64,000 nucleotides of DNA from Roseibium porphyridii (lineage in GTDB: Bacteria > Pseudomonadota > Alphaproteobacteria > Rhizobiales > Stappiaceae): contig NZ_CP120863.1 in the NCBI RefSeq assembly GCF_026191725.2, forward strand, positions 2,646,001 to 2,710,000. The letters run 5' to 3'. This document shows positions 52,242-60,694 of this stretch, piece after piece (position 1 is the first letter of the stretch; each line of letters opens with the position of its first letter). Position numbers and translations under genes: made by a program. The notes under the pieces were generated by a model. It was not told the origin of the DNA, did not search any database, and saw nothing but the letters and a program-made list of their open reading frames with translations.

Positions 52242-52853
52242 TCAACTGCGTCGACCGGTTCCCTTGATGTTGAGGTTCACCCTGTCTGCGTAAATTGGGA
52301 GCCCGGCATCCATACCGTAAAGGCTCCGGAAAAAGGCGCCTGAGACTTCGAACGCGACCCGTCCCTTGGAGTTCGGATTGATCGTCACGGATAGCGTCGT
52401 GCGTTTTTGTTTGCCACGCATGACCAGGACGCCATCAACCTCTGCCGTGTTCTGACCGGTAATCCTGACACGGGTGCTCTGAAACTTCGCGATTGGGTGT
52501 TTGGCGACGTCGAACATTGCCGAGCTTTTCAGAAATCCGGTCACCTTGTTGTTATTGGTTGTCACGCTGCTCAGGTCCACCGTCACCTCGACGCGGCTTT
52601 TTTCCGGCCGGTTTTGATTGAGGATCATTTTCCCAGAGACATTGGTGAAGGCGCCGGTCACAGGGCCACGACCGAGAACGCGGACGGAAAAACCAGTTTC
52701 GATTTGAGATGGCGAAAGGGTGTAGGTTCCTGTGAGTGGCCCTGCATGTGCTGGAAGCGAGGCCGACAGGAGACCGCCAGCACATGCGGCAGCGGCAAGA
52801 AATCTTGCGGTTTTCTGCGAAAAATTTGAGAATGTTGATTGTAGAAACGTCAT
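52242..52853 (-). CDS. YceI family periplasmic lipid-binding protein
   Basis: The 203-residue protein has a signal peptide (cleavage near AHA/GPLTG, residue 37) and the YceI lipocalin-like barrel: GTYTLSPSQIETGFSVRVLG, FTNVSGKMILNQNRPEKSRVEVTVDLSSV (seen as SRVEVTVDLSSV), and FDVAKHPIAKFQS. Family members bind long isoprenoids or quinone precursors; the role in vivo is uncertain. No cytochrome b561 partner is adjacent. A 12-bp palindrome lies 114 bases upstream. Confidence 0.88.
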   Translation of the reverse strand: MTFLQSTFSNFSQKTARFLAAAACAGGLLSASLPAHAGPLTGTYTLSPSQIETGFSVRVLGRGPVTGAFTNVSGKMILNQNRPEKSRVEVTVDLSSVTTNNNKVTGFLKSSAMFDVAKHPIAKFQSTRVRITGQNTAEVDGVLVMRGKQKRTTLSVTINPNSKGRVAFEVSGAFFRSLYGMDAGLPIYADRVNLNIKGTGRRS

Positions 52854-52966
52854 CGATATTGTCCCTGTTCAGCTCATGGGCATGAGAGAGTTCGCGGGAT
52901 CGTGTTCCGCGAGATCCGTTGGTGGATGGCTCCTTGGTGAGCCGCCTCATCAACCTAGTCATTTCC

Positions 52967-52978
52967 TACCGATCGGTA
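52967..52978. promoter_or_regulatory. TACCGATCGGTA palindrome between yceI and the L,D-transpeptidase gene
   Basis: This perfect 12-bp palindrome lies in the 295-base divergent region, 114 bases upstream of yceI. ACCGATCGGT-type sites are typical operators of TetR-family proteins. No regulator is adjacent, so the assignment is tentative. Confidence 0.35.
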
Positions 52979-53148
52979 TTGTGCGCTAAGTCACTTGACT
53001 TTGAAGTCACAATGCAGCGATTGAATTGACTGTGATTGCGCGAAAGGGTGCCCAAGAAGCGCATTAACCTTTCGGTAAGAAAGTGGCGCTCGCGGTATTC
53101 TTCCAGCACGAATGACGCGATATCTTCCCTGAAAACACGGGGTTGGTA

Positions 53149-53667
53149 ATGCGTCGCACCTGTCTTTCCAGATTTTTGCTTACGGCCTTGGCTTTGGCCG
53201 CACTGTCGGTCTCATCGCCACTGAGTGCTGCAGAGCTTGTCGGGTTTTCCGATCACAGGTTCCAGCCAGGGACGATTGTCATCAGGAATTCCGAAAAACG
53301 CCTCTACCTGGTGCTGCGAGGAAACCGGGCGATCCGATACAAGGTAGCCGTTGGAAAACGCAGGAAGGCCTGGACCGGACAGGCCCATATCACGGCCAAG
53401 TATGTCAAGCCGGACTGGTCGCCTTCTCCTGAAGTTCGCAGGGACTTTCCCCATTTGCCGGCGGTGATCAGGGGAGGAGCGTCAAACAATCCGATGGGCG
53501 TTGCGGCGATGACGCTCTCAAACGGAAATTACGCCATACACGGAACCAATCGACCCGGTTCCATCGGGCGCGCTGTCTCCTATGGCTGTATCCGAATGGC
53601 CAATCATGACATCCAGGACCTGTTCCAGCGGGTCGGGGTCAGGACGCCCGTTGTGGCAATGCCGTAA
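53149..53667 (+). CDS. L,D-transpeptidase (YkuD/ErfK family)
   Basis: The 172-residue exported enzyme makes 3-3 peptidoglycan cross-links or attaches outer-membrane proteins to the wall. It has a signal peptide (cleavage near LSA/AELVG, residue 28) and the catalytic motif HGTNRPGSIGRAVSYGCIRM with the active Cys. IVIRNSEKRLYLVLRGN is the usual entry strand of the YkuD domain. I use the ATG at 53149; a TTG two codons earlier is in frame. There is no LysM or PG-binding domain. Confidence 0.93.
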   Translation: MRRTCLSRFLLTALALAALSVSSPLSAAELVGFSDHRFQPGTIVIRNSEKRLYLVLRGNRAIRYKVAVGKRRKAWTGQAHITAKYVKPDWSPSPEVRRDFPHLPAVIRGGASNNPMGVAAMTLSNGNYAIHGTNRPGSIGRAVSYGCIRMANHDIQDLFQRVGVRTPVVAMP

Positions 53668-53934
53668 CCTCGATTCTGAAATGCTGGGACAGCTTGCCGC
53701 ATTTAGTTTCAATTTTTTGAATATAAGGTGACTTGCGGGTCTCCTCCGACCCAAGCAAAGATCCTGCCGACACCGACAGCCCCAAAATCGGTGTTGGTGG
53801 GATTTACCGACCGATGCATCTGGCCTGATACATTTTGCGACACTTTCCAGGCTACCGAGACAAATTTGCCAGACACTTCATCGCTATGTTTGCGTTCATG
53901 ACAAATTGAAACGGACGCAGGGGCAGGCGGACAC

Positions 53935-54549
53935 ATGAAACGCATTCTGGACAGTCGCTATTTTCTATGGGTTTTGCTGGCGCTGCCTTCGTTCCCGATG
54001 ATTGCCGCTCTTGCCGGTGGAGCGACGTCGGAAGACGGGCGCGCCTCAACTGAATTTCTCTTGCATCCAACCGGCGAATTTGCAGCCAGGTTCATGATTA
54101 TTGCAATGGTTATCACACCATTCAGGCTGCTCTTTCCGAAGGCCGGATTCTGGTTCTGGATGGCGCGCAGACGTCGGTATTTTGGTGTCGCAGCATTTGC
54201 CTATGCAGCCCTTCACACGGTTCTCTATCTGGTCGACATGGGATCGATCAAAGCTGTTCTCGGAGACTTTTGGGCACTGGGAATCTGGACGGGATGGCTG
54301 GCATTTTTGATCTTCTTGCCACTGGCCGTGACCTCGAACGATGCCTCTGTTCGCTGGCTCGGGTCAAAATGGAAACCGTTGCAGAGGTTTGTTTATCCGG
54401 CGGCAATCGCCACTCTGGTGCACTGGATGTTTGTTCACAACAATTTCGGTCCTGCGCTCGTGCATTTTGTCCCGTTGGCCGTCCTTGAGGCATACCGAAT
54501 TTACCGGCACTTCAATCCGGGAACGGGTTCGAAAACCATCACTGCTTGA
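53935..54549 (+). CDS. MsrQ/YedZ-like ferric-reductase-type transmembrane protein
   Basis: The 204-residue protein has six helices of the ferric-reductase-like domain. Recognisable blocks are LHPTGEFAARF, RRRRYFGVAAFAYAALHTVLYLVD and PLAVTSNDASVRWLG. Candidate haem-ligand histidines are His94, His163 and His168, but the His of the MsrQ block L-H-x-x-V-Y is Gln150 here (LQRFVY). No msrP is adjacent; a PepSY-domain protein follows instead, 32 bases downstream. Quinol-to-haem electron transfer is likely; the acceptor is unknown. Confidence 0.8.
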   Translation: MKRILDSRYFLWVLLALPSFPMIAALAGGATSEDGRASTEFLLHPTGEFAARFMIIAMVITPFRLLFPKAGFWFWMARRRRYFGVAAFAYAALHTVLYLVDMGSIKAVLGDFWALGIWTGWLAFLIFLPLAVTSNDASVRWLGSKWKPLQRFVYPAAIATLVHWMFVHNNFGPALVHFVPLAVLEAYRIYRHFNPGTGSKTITA

Positions 54550-54581
54550 AAATTCGCTGGCGCACCGCAGAGGACAAGAAC

Positions 54582-54887
54582 ATGAACTATACGCTACACG
54601 TAGCCTATTCGATGTTTACAGCACTGCTTTCCGCACCCGCCGCTGCAACGGGCATGTTTGAGTGTGAGCCAACAGACAAGGCTGCCTGGCTTTCCGAGAA
54701 CCAGGTCACAGAGAAGCTCGCAGGCGACGGCTGGAAAGTCCGGCGCATGAAGGAGGACGGTGGCTGCTGGGAAGTCTATGGCACTTCACCTGATGGCAAA
54801 CGTGTCGAAGTCTACCTGCATCCCGTTTCCGGCGAAATCCTGTTGATCAATCAGCGCGGTACAATCATCTACCGCAAGGAAGACTGA
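54582..54887 (+). CDS. Small exported PepSY-domain protein
   Basis: This 101-residue protein has a signal peptide (cleavage near AAA/TGMFE, residue 23) and one PepSY domain: LSENQVTEKLAGDGWKVRRMKEDGGCWEVYGTSPDGKRVEVYLHPVSGEIL, recognised by VTEKLAGDGWKV and VYLHPVSGEIL. Two cysteines (FECEP and GGCWEV) may pair. PepSY proteins often accompany ferric-reductase or cytochrome b561 membrane proteins, as here. AGAGGA lies upstream of the ATG at 54582. Confidence 0.82.
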   Translation: MNYTLHVAYSMFTALLSAPAAATGMFECEPTDKAAWLSENQVTEKLAGDGWKVRRMKEDGGCWEVYGTSPDGKRVEVYLHPVSGEILLINQRGTIIYRKED

Positions 54888-54910
54888 ATTCTGGGATCTA
54901 CCTCAACTCT

Positions 54911-55213
54911 TCAGCGTTGCGTTTGCGGGAGATGTTTCAGCAACTTTGCATCCACTGCGTTCTGGAGCGACTTGCCCCTGCCGCGACAGAACAACACAAG
55001 GTGGGCGAAAAGATCGGCGGCTTCTTTGGCCTTAGCTTCTTCAAGCTCAGCCTTGCTTAACCAGTTGGGGCGGGCCTTTTACGAAAGCCTGAGATCGACC
55101 GCTGTCAATTCACCAGGTTCTTCCGTCAATTTCGCTCGATACCAAGCGCCGTCCCGCATGATGCCAAAGCGATCAGAATAAATGTCGGATACTGCGACAA
55201 TAGTGGTCTCCAT
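54911..55213 (-). pseudogene. MazG-like nucleotide pyrophosphohydrolase, interrupted by an in-frame TAA
   Basis: The minus-strand frame starts METTIVAVSDIY at 55213 and keeps family-like sequence (RAKLTEEPGELTAVDLRLS), then meets TAA at 55081-55079 (codon 45). The same frame continues without shift through KARPNWLSKAELEEAKAKEAADLF, AHLVLFCRGRGKSLQNAVDAK and ends at 54911. KL-x-EE-x-GEL and the E-x-x-D...H motif are of the MazG/MazG-like alpha-helical pyrophosphatase type. A single nonsense mutation splits an otherwise intact 100-codon gene. It could also be a sequencing error. It lies 36 bases behind the VWA gene. Confidence 0.65.
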
Positions 55214-55249
55214 TTAAAGCAAAGACCTGGATTTTAAAGAGCTGCCTCC

Positions 55250-56461
55250 CTACGAAGCAAGCCAGTGTTTAGGGTCCGTCCTGAAGGCTCTGCCGCCCTT
55301 TCCGGAAAGCGCCGAAACCAAATCAGCCACGGCATCGAGTGAATGAACCGCACGAAACTCGTCGACATGGGGAAGCATCACGCGGATGCCCTTGGCCTTT
55401 GCCTCAAAACCTTCATATCGAAGCAGTGGATTGAGCCAGACCAGTCGACGACACGACCGGTGCAAGCGGTCAATTTCCCGTTCAAGATCTTCGTCGGTAT
55501 CGCGTTCAAGCCCGTCCGTAATCAACAAAACTGTTGGCTTGCCTGACAGCACACGGCGGGACCAATGGCGATTAAAGTCATGCAGTGCCGATGCAATCCG
55601 TGTCCCTCCGGACCAATCTTCGACACCGTCAGAACAGGCCTCCAGAGCTTCGTCCGGGTCTTTCATGCGTAGTTGCCGTGTCACGTTGGTCAGGCGTGTG
55701 CCGAACAGAAATGTATGAACGTCCCGTCTCTCTGCCGTAATGCCGTGCATGAAATGCAACAAAAGCCGGGAGTATTGGCTCATGGACCCGGAAATGTCGC
55801 AAAGGGCAACCAAAGGCGGGCGCTTTTCGGATGGTTTCCGATATTTCAGATCGATCATGTCGCCGCCTGCGCGCATGGACGCGCGCAAAGTGCGTCTTGG
55901 ATCGATCACGCCTTTTGCTGCCGGTTGCAGCCTTCTGAGCCGGATCTTGTCCATCGGCATCGACATGGAGCGCAAGGATTGCTTCGCATCCTCTATTTCC
56001 GCTGCCGTCATTTGCGCAAAGTCCTTCTTTTGCAGAAGCTCTTTGCCGGAAACGGTGAATTTGGCATCCACTTCGATTTCCGGCACGGCTTGTTCTGCAG
56101 TTCTTTCCTTTGCAGCTTCAAATGCCTGGGAAACTCTCGTTTGACCTGCCTTGGGTTTTTCCGGCTGACCGCGCGGTGGCGCAACAGGCGAAAGGATCGC
56201 GAGCATCTTTTCAATCAGGCCGCGGCTCTGCCAATAGATGCGAAATGCCTCGTCAAACAGAACCCGGTGTTCGCGCTTTCGAACGAAGACGGAATGGAGG
56301 GTCCAGTAAAGGTCGTCGCGATTTTCAATGCCGGACACCTCCACTGCTGCGACCGCGTCAACCACGGACGCAGGCCCGACAGGTACGCCGGCCTTCCGCA
56401 AGGTGCGGGCGAAATAGACGATATTGTCAGTAATTCTCGAACGGAGGTCGGGGCTTTCCAT
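55250..56461 (-). CDS. VWA domain protein, CoxE-like
   Basis: The 403-residue protein begins with a helical region (about 1-170) and ends with a von Willebrand factor A domain (about 205-385). The MIDAS motif is CDISGSMSQYSRLLLHF, with Thr/Asp partners in SGGTRIASALHDF and TDGLERD. CoxE-like VWA proteins work with a MoxR AAA ATPase, as chaperones that insert metals or cofactors. The MoxR gene lies 14 bases upstream, so the pair is one functional unit. No CO dehydrogenase or oxidase gene is adjacent, so the client is unknown. Confidence 0.9.
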   Translation of the reverse strand: MESPDLRSRITDNIVYFARTLRKAGVPVGPASVVDAVAAVEVSGIENRDDLYWTLHSVFVRKREHRVLFDEAFRIYWQSRGLIEKMLAILSPVAPPRGQPEKPKAGQTRVSQAFEAAKERTAEQAVPEIEVDAKFTVSGKELLQKKDFAQMTAAEIEDAKQSLRSMSMPMDKIRLRRLQPAAKGVIDPRRTLRASMRAGGDMIDLKYRKPSEKRPPLVALCDISGSMSQYSRLLLHFMHGITAERRDVHTFLFGTRLTNVTRQLRMKDPDEALEACSDGVEDWSGGTRIASALHDFNRHWSRRVLSGKPTVLLITDGLERDTDEDLEREIDRLHRSCRRLVWLNPLLRYEGFEAKAKGIRVMLPHVDEFRAVHSLDAVADLVSALSGKGGRAFRTDPKHWLAS

Positions 56462-56475
56462 CTGGACCCTGCCTC

Positions 56476-57414
56476 CTACAGCGCTGGCACGCTTTGCTGA
56501 TGCGGGGCTTCTTTTCGGATCTCGTCGACCATCTGTCGGATTTTTGAACCTCTCACGCGCTCAATATCGTCCTGGTATTTCAAGAGCACGCCAAGCGTGT
56601 CTGAAGCTAAGTCGGGATCCAGTGCAATTTCATTTAGTTCTGACAAAGCACTGGCCCAGTCGAGCGTTTCGGCAACACCTGGTTGTTTGAAAAGGTCTTC
56701 TTCAGCGCGCAGCTTTTGAACGAATGCAACCACTTCCAGTGCCAATCGTTCCGCAGCTCCCGGTACTTTGCGCCGAACAATCTCAAGTTCGCGTTCAGCG
56801 TCGGGATAATCGACCCAGTGATAAAGGCAACGCCTTTTGAGGGCGTCGTGGATTTCTCTGGTCCGGTTGGTTGTGATGATGACAATCGGCGGTTCTTTTG
56901 CCTTCACGGTGCCAAGTTCGGGAATGGTAACCTGATTATCGGCCAGAACTTCCAGAAGAAAGGCCTCAAAGGCTTCGTCTGCGCGGTCGAGTTCGTCAAT
57001 CAGAAAAACCGGCGCGCCGGTAAGAGACGGTTCAAGCGCTTGCAAAACGGGGCGCTTGATCAAAAACCGTTCGTCGAAAATGGATTTGGAAAGCTCACTG
57101 TGTTCTGCGTCACCTGCGGCTTCCGCAACCCGGATCTCTACCATCTGAGCCGGGTAGTTCCATTCATAAACCGCAGAGGAAATATCCAGTCCTTCATAAC
57201 ACTGAAGGCGGATGAGGTCGCGCCCAAGGGTGGCTGACAGGACTTTGGCGATCTCGGTCTTTCCGACACCGGCTTCGCCTTCCAGAAAGAGCGGACGCTT
57301 CATGCGCAAGGCAAGATGAAGCACCGTGGCCAGAGACCTGTCGGCTACATATCCTGCCTGGTCCATCAGATTTAGCGTTGCGTCAATGGAGTCGGGAAGG
57401 GGAGTCGGGCTCAT
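56476..57414 (-). CDS. MoxR family AAA+ ATPase
   Basis: The 312-residue ATPase has Walker A GEAGVGKTEIAK, Walker B VFLIDELDRAD, sensor 1 ITTNRTRE and the MoxR-type QCYEGLDISSAVYEWNYPAQM insert. The CoxD-like subgroup partners with CoxE-type VWA proteins, as found next door, for cofactor or metal-centre maturation. The ATG at 57414 has GGAGG four bases upstream; the frame open to 57516 is not needed. Confidence 0.92.
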   Translation of the reverse strand: MSPTPLPDSIDATLNLMDQAGYVADRSLATVLHLALRMKRPLFLEGEAGVGKTEIAKVLSATLGRDLIRLQCYEGLDISSAVYEWNYPAQMVEIRVAEAAGDAEHSELSKSIFDERFLIKRPVLQALEPSLTGAPVFLIDELDRADEAFEAFLLEVLADNQVTIPELGTVKAKEPPIVIITTNRTREIHDALKRRCLYHWVDYPDAERELEIVRRKVPGAAERLALEVVAFVQKLRAEEDLFKQPGVAETLDWASALSELNEIALDPDLASDTLGVLLKYQDDIERVRGSKIRQMVDEIRKEAPHQQSVPAL

Positions 57415-57603
57415 AAATCCTCCGGCAAGCTGGTCGATCTTCTGGTTATATATGCACTCGCCAACGAAGAACATGCCCCGGCCTTGTGCTTTAGTACCGG
57501 TCCAGAACTTCAGCAAGGATGCGTTTGTACGTCCGTCTCCTAATGTTTTTTCGTGTTTACGGGCTCTATAAATGACCGACTGATTCCAGAGAGGGAGACG
57601 CCC

Positions 57604-57951
57604 ATGCAGCGCTTGAAATCGCTTGTCTTGTCAGCAGTTCTCGTCGCCGCTGCAAGTTCGGGACATGCTTCGGATGGAGACTATCCGTCAGATCCGGTCA
57701 GCCTGGCTACCGGACAGGAACTTGCCGAAATTCATTGTGCCGCCTGTCATGCCGTTGGCAAGGATGACACAAGTGCCCAGCCGGGTGCTCCGGCTTTCAG
57801 GACGCTTTCATCGCTCTATCCGTTGGAAAGCCTGGAAGAACCTCTTGCTGAGGGGATTGTAACAGCGCACGACAATATGCCCGAATTTGCCTTCGAGCCG
57901 GATGACATCGACGCGTTTTTGGGCTACCTGACCTCGATCCAAAGCAATTGA
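57604..57951 (+). CDS. Small c-type cytochrome
   Basis: This 115-residue periplasmic protein has a signal peptide (cleavage near GHA/SDGDY, residue 23) and a class I cytochrome c fold with CAACH at about residues 45-49 and a Met ligand in HDNMPEF. GGGAG lies upstream of the ATG. It is divergent from the MoxR/VWA pair (190 bases) and could be a client or partner; that is inference. Confidence 0.9.
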   Translation: MQRLKSLVLSAVLVAAASSGHASDGDYPSDPVSLATGQELAEIHCAACHAVGKDDTSAQPGAPAFRTLSSLYPLESLEEPLAEGIVTAHDNMPEFAFEPDDIDAFLGYLTSIQSN

Positions 57952-58101
57952 AACCGGCCTGATATCAGCTGGCTGTGACTTGCTAGCAGTCACATCTTGT
58001 TGCTGCTAAAATACTGTTTGTAAACAAGAATTGTTCTTTGGTCGGATTTGGTTGGGCAAGAATCCGTGACACTCTTTCTTTGCAGTGAAGAAAGGATTGG
58101 C

Positions 58102-58374
58102 ATGGAAACCAGCTCTGACTTTGAAAAACGGATCATCGGCTACGGCCTGCTGACGGCGGAGATCCTTTACAGGATGCCCGACCACCCGAAGCTTCTTCAA
58201 AGCTTTCTTTGGCAGACCGAAGACCTGGCGCCCAAGTTTCCCGAACTCAACCGGTTCTTGAAGTTTTGGGAAGATGAAATAGAGGGCCGAATTCATTCCG
58301 TTCGTGTTGCCCACCAAAACCTGATCGTTCCGGTCGATTTCCGGTATGCCGGGGGTGAATTCGTCGTTCACTGA
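58102..58374 (+). CDS. Usg family protein
   Basis: This 90-residue cytosolic protein matches the alphaproteobacterial Usg family: FEKRIIGYGLLTAEILYRMPDHP, LLQSFLWQTEDLAPKFPEL, RIHSVRVAHQNLI. Its function is unknown. The start at 58102 follows AAAGGA; a longer frame from 58048 has none. It is convergent with trmN6 (17 bases between stops). Confidence 0.85.
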   Translation: METSSDFEKRIIGYGLLTAEILYRMPDHPKLLQSFLWQTEDLAPKFPELNRFLKFWEDEIEGRIHSVRVAHQNLIVPVDFRYAGGEFVVH

Positions 58375-58391
58375 CAATATGGCGATTGGAG

Positions 58392-59198
58392 CTACTTGCG
58401 TGCGGGCAGACCCAGGCCGAGGCCGTCGCGCATGATGGTTTGCGACTGAGGTGTGAAGCCCGAACCATCGTCTTCGTGAAGAACGAAGCCTGGCAATAGC
58501 TGCAATGAGGCTTTGCTGGCCTTGACGGCCCGCACCAGGATCCGGGTGGCCGGTGCTTCCTGGCGCGGTCGCAAGGGAATTATGTCGACGGAACCAAAGC
58601 GGCCTTTGAGCGCGCCAAGAAGGTCTTGAAGACCGTCCGCACGAAAGATGACCGTCAGGCTACCGCCATCCTTGACGATGTCGCTGGCTGTCTTCGCCCA
58701 GGGGGCCAAGCCTCGCTCATCCAGCATATGCGCGCCGGCCCTTGCCATGCTCGGAGAAGCTCGAAATCGATCAGCTTCGTAGTAGGGCGGGTTCATGATC
58801 ACATGATCGGCCATCGATGGCTTGAGACCTGCCTCATGTCGCAGACTGCCTTTTGCCGTAATGTCTGCCTCAAGCAAGGTTACCCGATTGGCAAATCCGC
58901 TATTGGCCGGGTCCTTGAGCCCCTCTCGTGCCAGAGGAAGGATCGCAGCATCCAGCTCGACCAATGTGACATTGATGTCGAATAGTCTCGCAGCGGCGCA
59001 GAAACCTGCAGTTCCTACGCCTGCGCCGAGGTCGACGACATGGCCTTTTGTTGTGTCGGGTAGAGCTGCTGCAAGGTAGACTGCATCAAGGCCCGCGCGA
59101 TGACGGCCGCGGCGCGGCTGATGCACATGGACTTTACCGCCCAAAAACGCGTCTCGCGTCGTTTCTTCCCGTTCTTGCGATGCGTGCGGTAACGACAT
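58392..59198 (-). CDS. TrmN6-like tRNA1(Val) adenine-N6 methyltransferase
   Basis: The 268-residue SAM-dependent methyltransferase has the SAM motif VVDLGAGVGTAGFCAA, the acidic loop TLVELDAAIL and the N6-adenine catalytic motif NPPYY. The N-terminal FLGGKVHVHQPRRGRHRAGLDAV is as in YfiC/TrmN6 proteins, which modify A37 of tRNA1(Val). The ATG at 59198 lies one base after the DUF2007 stop, so translation is coupled. A longer frame from 59246 overlaps that gene. Confidence 0.88.
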   Translation of the reverse strand: MSLPHASQEREETTRDAFLGGKVHVHQPRRGRHRAGLDAVYLAAALPDTTKGHVVDLGAGVGTAGFCAAARLFDINVTLVELDAAILPLAREGLKDPANSGFANRVTLLEADITAKGSLRHEAGLKPSMADHVIMNPPYYEADRFRASPSMARAGAHMLDERGLAPWAKTASDIVKDGGSLTVIFRADGLQDLLGALKGRFGSVDIIPLRPRQEAPATRILVRAVKASKASLQLLPGFVLHEDDGSGFTPQSQTIMRDGLGLGLPARK

Positions 59199-59199
59199 G

Positions 59200-59436
59200 T
59201 CAGGACGATCCGGTCTCCGGCCGGAGTTCATGTTCCAGACCGGCATCGCGCACCAGCATGCGGGCTTTGCCGATCTGATCGCTGTCTACCAACACCCGTC
59301 GGGGGATCATGGCCAATGACCCCTCAAGAATGCTCATGTTGCCATCTGCGACAAAATGCTTGATGCCGGCCTCTTCCAGGATCGATTCAAGAAAGGAAAT
59401 GAGGACGGGATCGTTTGTTCTGATAAGTTCTTCCAT
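59200..59436 (-). CDS. DUF2007 (putative signal-transducing protein)
   Basis: This 78-residue protein has the DUF2007 pattern: MEELIRTNDPVLISFLESILEEAGI, then a short strand and RRVLVDSDQIGKARMLVRDAG. These GlnB-like ferredoxin-fold proteins lack a defined partner. It is upstream of and coupled to trmN6, a pairing common in Hyphomicrobiales. It is divergent from the polyprenyl synthase gene. Confidence 0.85.
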   Translation of the reverse strand: MEELIRTNDPVLISFLESILEEAGIKHFVADGNMSILEGSLAMIPRRVLVDSDQIGKARMLVRDAGLEHELRPETGSS

Positions 59437-59612
59437 ATGTTATCCGGCGTTAGCAGCAAAGCTCCTGAGATTGCCTTTGTGCACTATTGTCGGTCGGAGT
59501 ACAGCAAAACCTGCTGTTTGCGCTATTTCAACAGTTTGTCATCGGAATGGCGTCTTGCCCCGGACGCAATCGCAACATATTGTCCGCTCAAATATTCAGG
59601 GGAGTGCCGTTA

Positions 59613-60629
59613 GTGGCCGTTGTCGCAACCTATTCTGACAATCAACCGCGTCGTCCGAGCATACAGGGGCTTGTTGATCTCGTGGCGCCCGGCATGGGCC
59701 AGGTCAATGAGTTGATTCTGTCCAAGGCCGGGTCCAATGTGGAGCTGATTCCGGAGATTGCAAAACATCTCATTTCATCTGGCGGTAAACGTTTGCGCCC
59801 GATGCTGACACTCGCCTGCGCAGAAATGTTCGGCTACAAGGGCGATGGACATGTGACTTTGGCTGCCAGTGTGGAATTCATGCACACGGCGACATTGTTG
59901 CATGACGATGTCGTTGACGAGAGCGACATGCGTCGTGGAAAGCTTGCTGCCCGCAAGCTTTGGGGCAATCAGGCGAGTGTTCTTGTCGGGGATTACCTGC
60001 TGGGTCAGGCTTTCAAGATGATGGTCGATGTCGGATCGCTTGAAGCTCTGCGTATTCTGTCCTCTGCCTCCGCGGTGATCGCAGAAGGAGAAGTCCTGCA
60101 GCTTGGTGCTGCCAAGAACATCACCACAACCGAGCAGGATTATCTTCGGGTTATCGAAGCAAAGACGGCCGCGCTTTTTGCCGCTGCCGCCGAAGTGGGT
60201 CCGGTAATCGCCGATCAGAACGAGGGCATGAAACTCGCGGCCCGGACCTACGGCATGGAATTGGGTTATGCCTTCCAGCTGGTCGATGACGCGCTCGACT
60301 ATGGCGGATCTTCGGCGGACCTTGGCAAGGATGTTGGCGATGATTTCAGGGAAGGCAAGATCACCTTACCGGTTGTTCTGGCAATTGCCCGTGGCAGCGA
60401 TGCCGACCGAGTGTTTTGGAAGCGGTGTCTGGAAGGTGAAGATGTCGCTGACGGCGATCTTGAAGAAGCCATCGGACTTTTGAAGAAATACGACGCATTG
60501 AGCGAAACCGTTGACCGTGCCAGGACCTATGGCGACAATGCGCTCAAGGCATTGGAGGCGTTGCCCGGCGGGGCGCATAATGATGCGCTGGCTGATGCAG
60601 TGGCGTTCTGTATCTCACGCGTAAGCTAG
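59613..60629 (+). CDS. ispB: Polyprenyl (octaprenyl/decaprenyl) diphosphate synthase
   Basis: The 338-residue prenyltransferase makes the ubiquinone side chain by adding isopentenyl units to farnesyl diphosphate. First Asp-rich motif is LLHDDVVDESD, second is QLVDDALDYGG; SGGKRLRPMLTLACAEMFG is the usual substrate region. The GTG start at 59613 has GGGGAG eight bases upstream. An open frame back to 59487 is not family-like. Chain length is not read with certainty; alphaproteobacteria often make Q10. It is convergent with ispE. Confidence 0.93.
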   Translation: MAVVATYSDNQPRRPSIQGLVDLVAPGMGQVNELILSKAGSNVELIPEIAKHLISSGGKRLRPMLTLACAEMFGYKGDGHVTLAASVEFMHTATLLHDDVVDESDMRRGKLAARKLWGNQASVLVGDYLLGQAFKMMVDVGSLEALRILSSASAVIAEGEVLQLGAAKNITTTEQDYLRVIEAKTAALFAAAAEVGPVIADQNEGMKLAARTYGMELGYAFQLVDDALDYGGSSADLGKDVGDDFREGKITLPVVLAIARGSDADRVFWKRCLEGEDVADGDLEEAIGLLKKYDALSETVDRARTYGDNALKALEALPGGAHNDALADAVAFCISRVS

Positions 60630-60694
60630 TTATCTTGGAAAGATTTCCAATAAATTTAAGCGGTTATGATTATTTTTTAATGTGTTTTGACCGC

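Noticed and set aside
53768..53796. ACACCGA/TCGGTGT inverted repeat after the L,D-transpeptidase as terminator
   Set aside because: It has an 11-base loop, only seven pairs and no T tract.
60635..60650. TTGGAAA-GA-TTTCCAA inverted repeat between ispB and ispE as terminator
   Set aside because: The two-base loop is too small, the stem is AT rich and no T tract follows on either strand.
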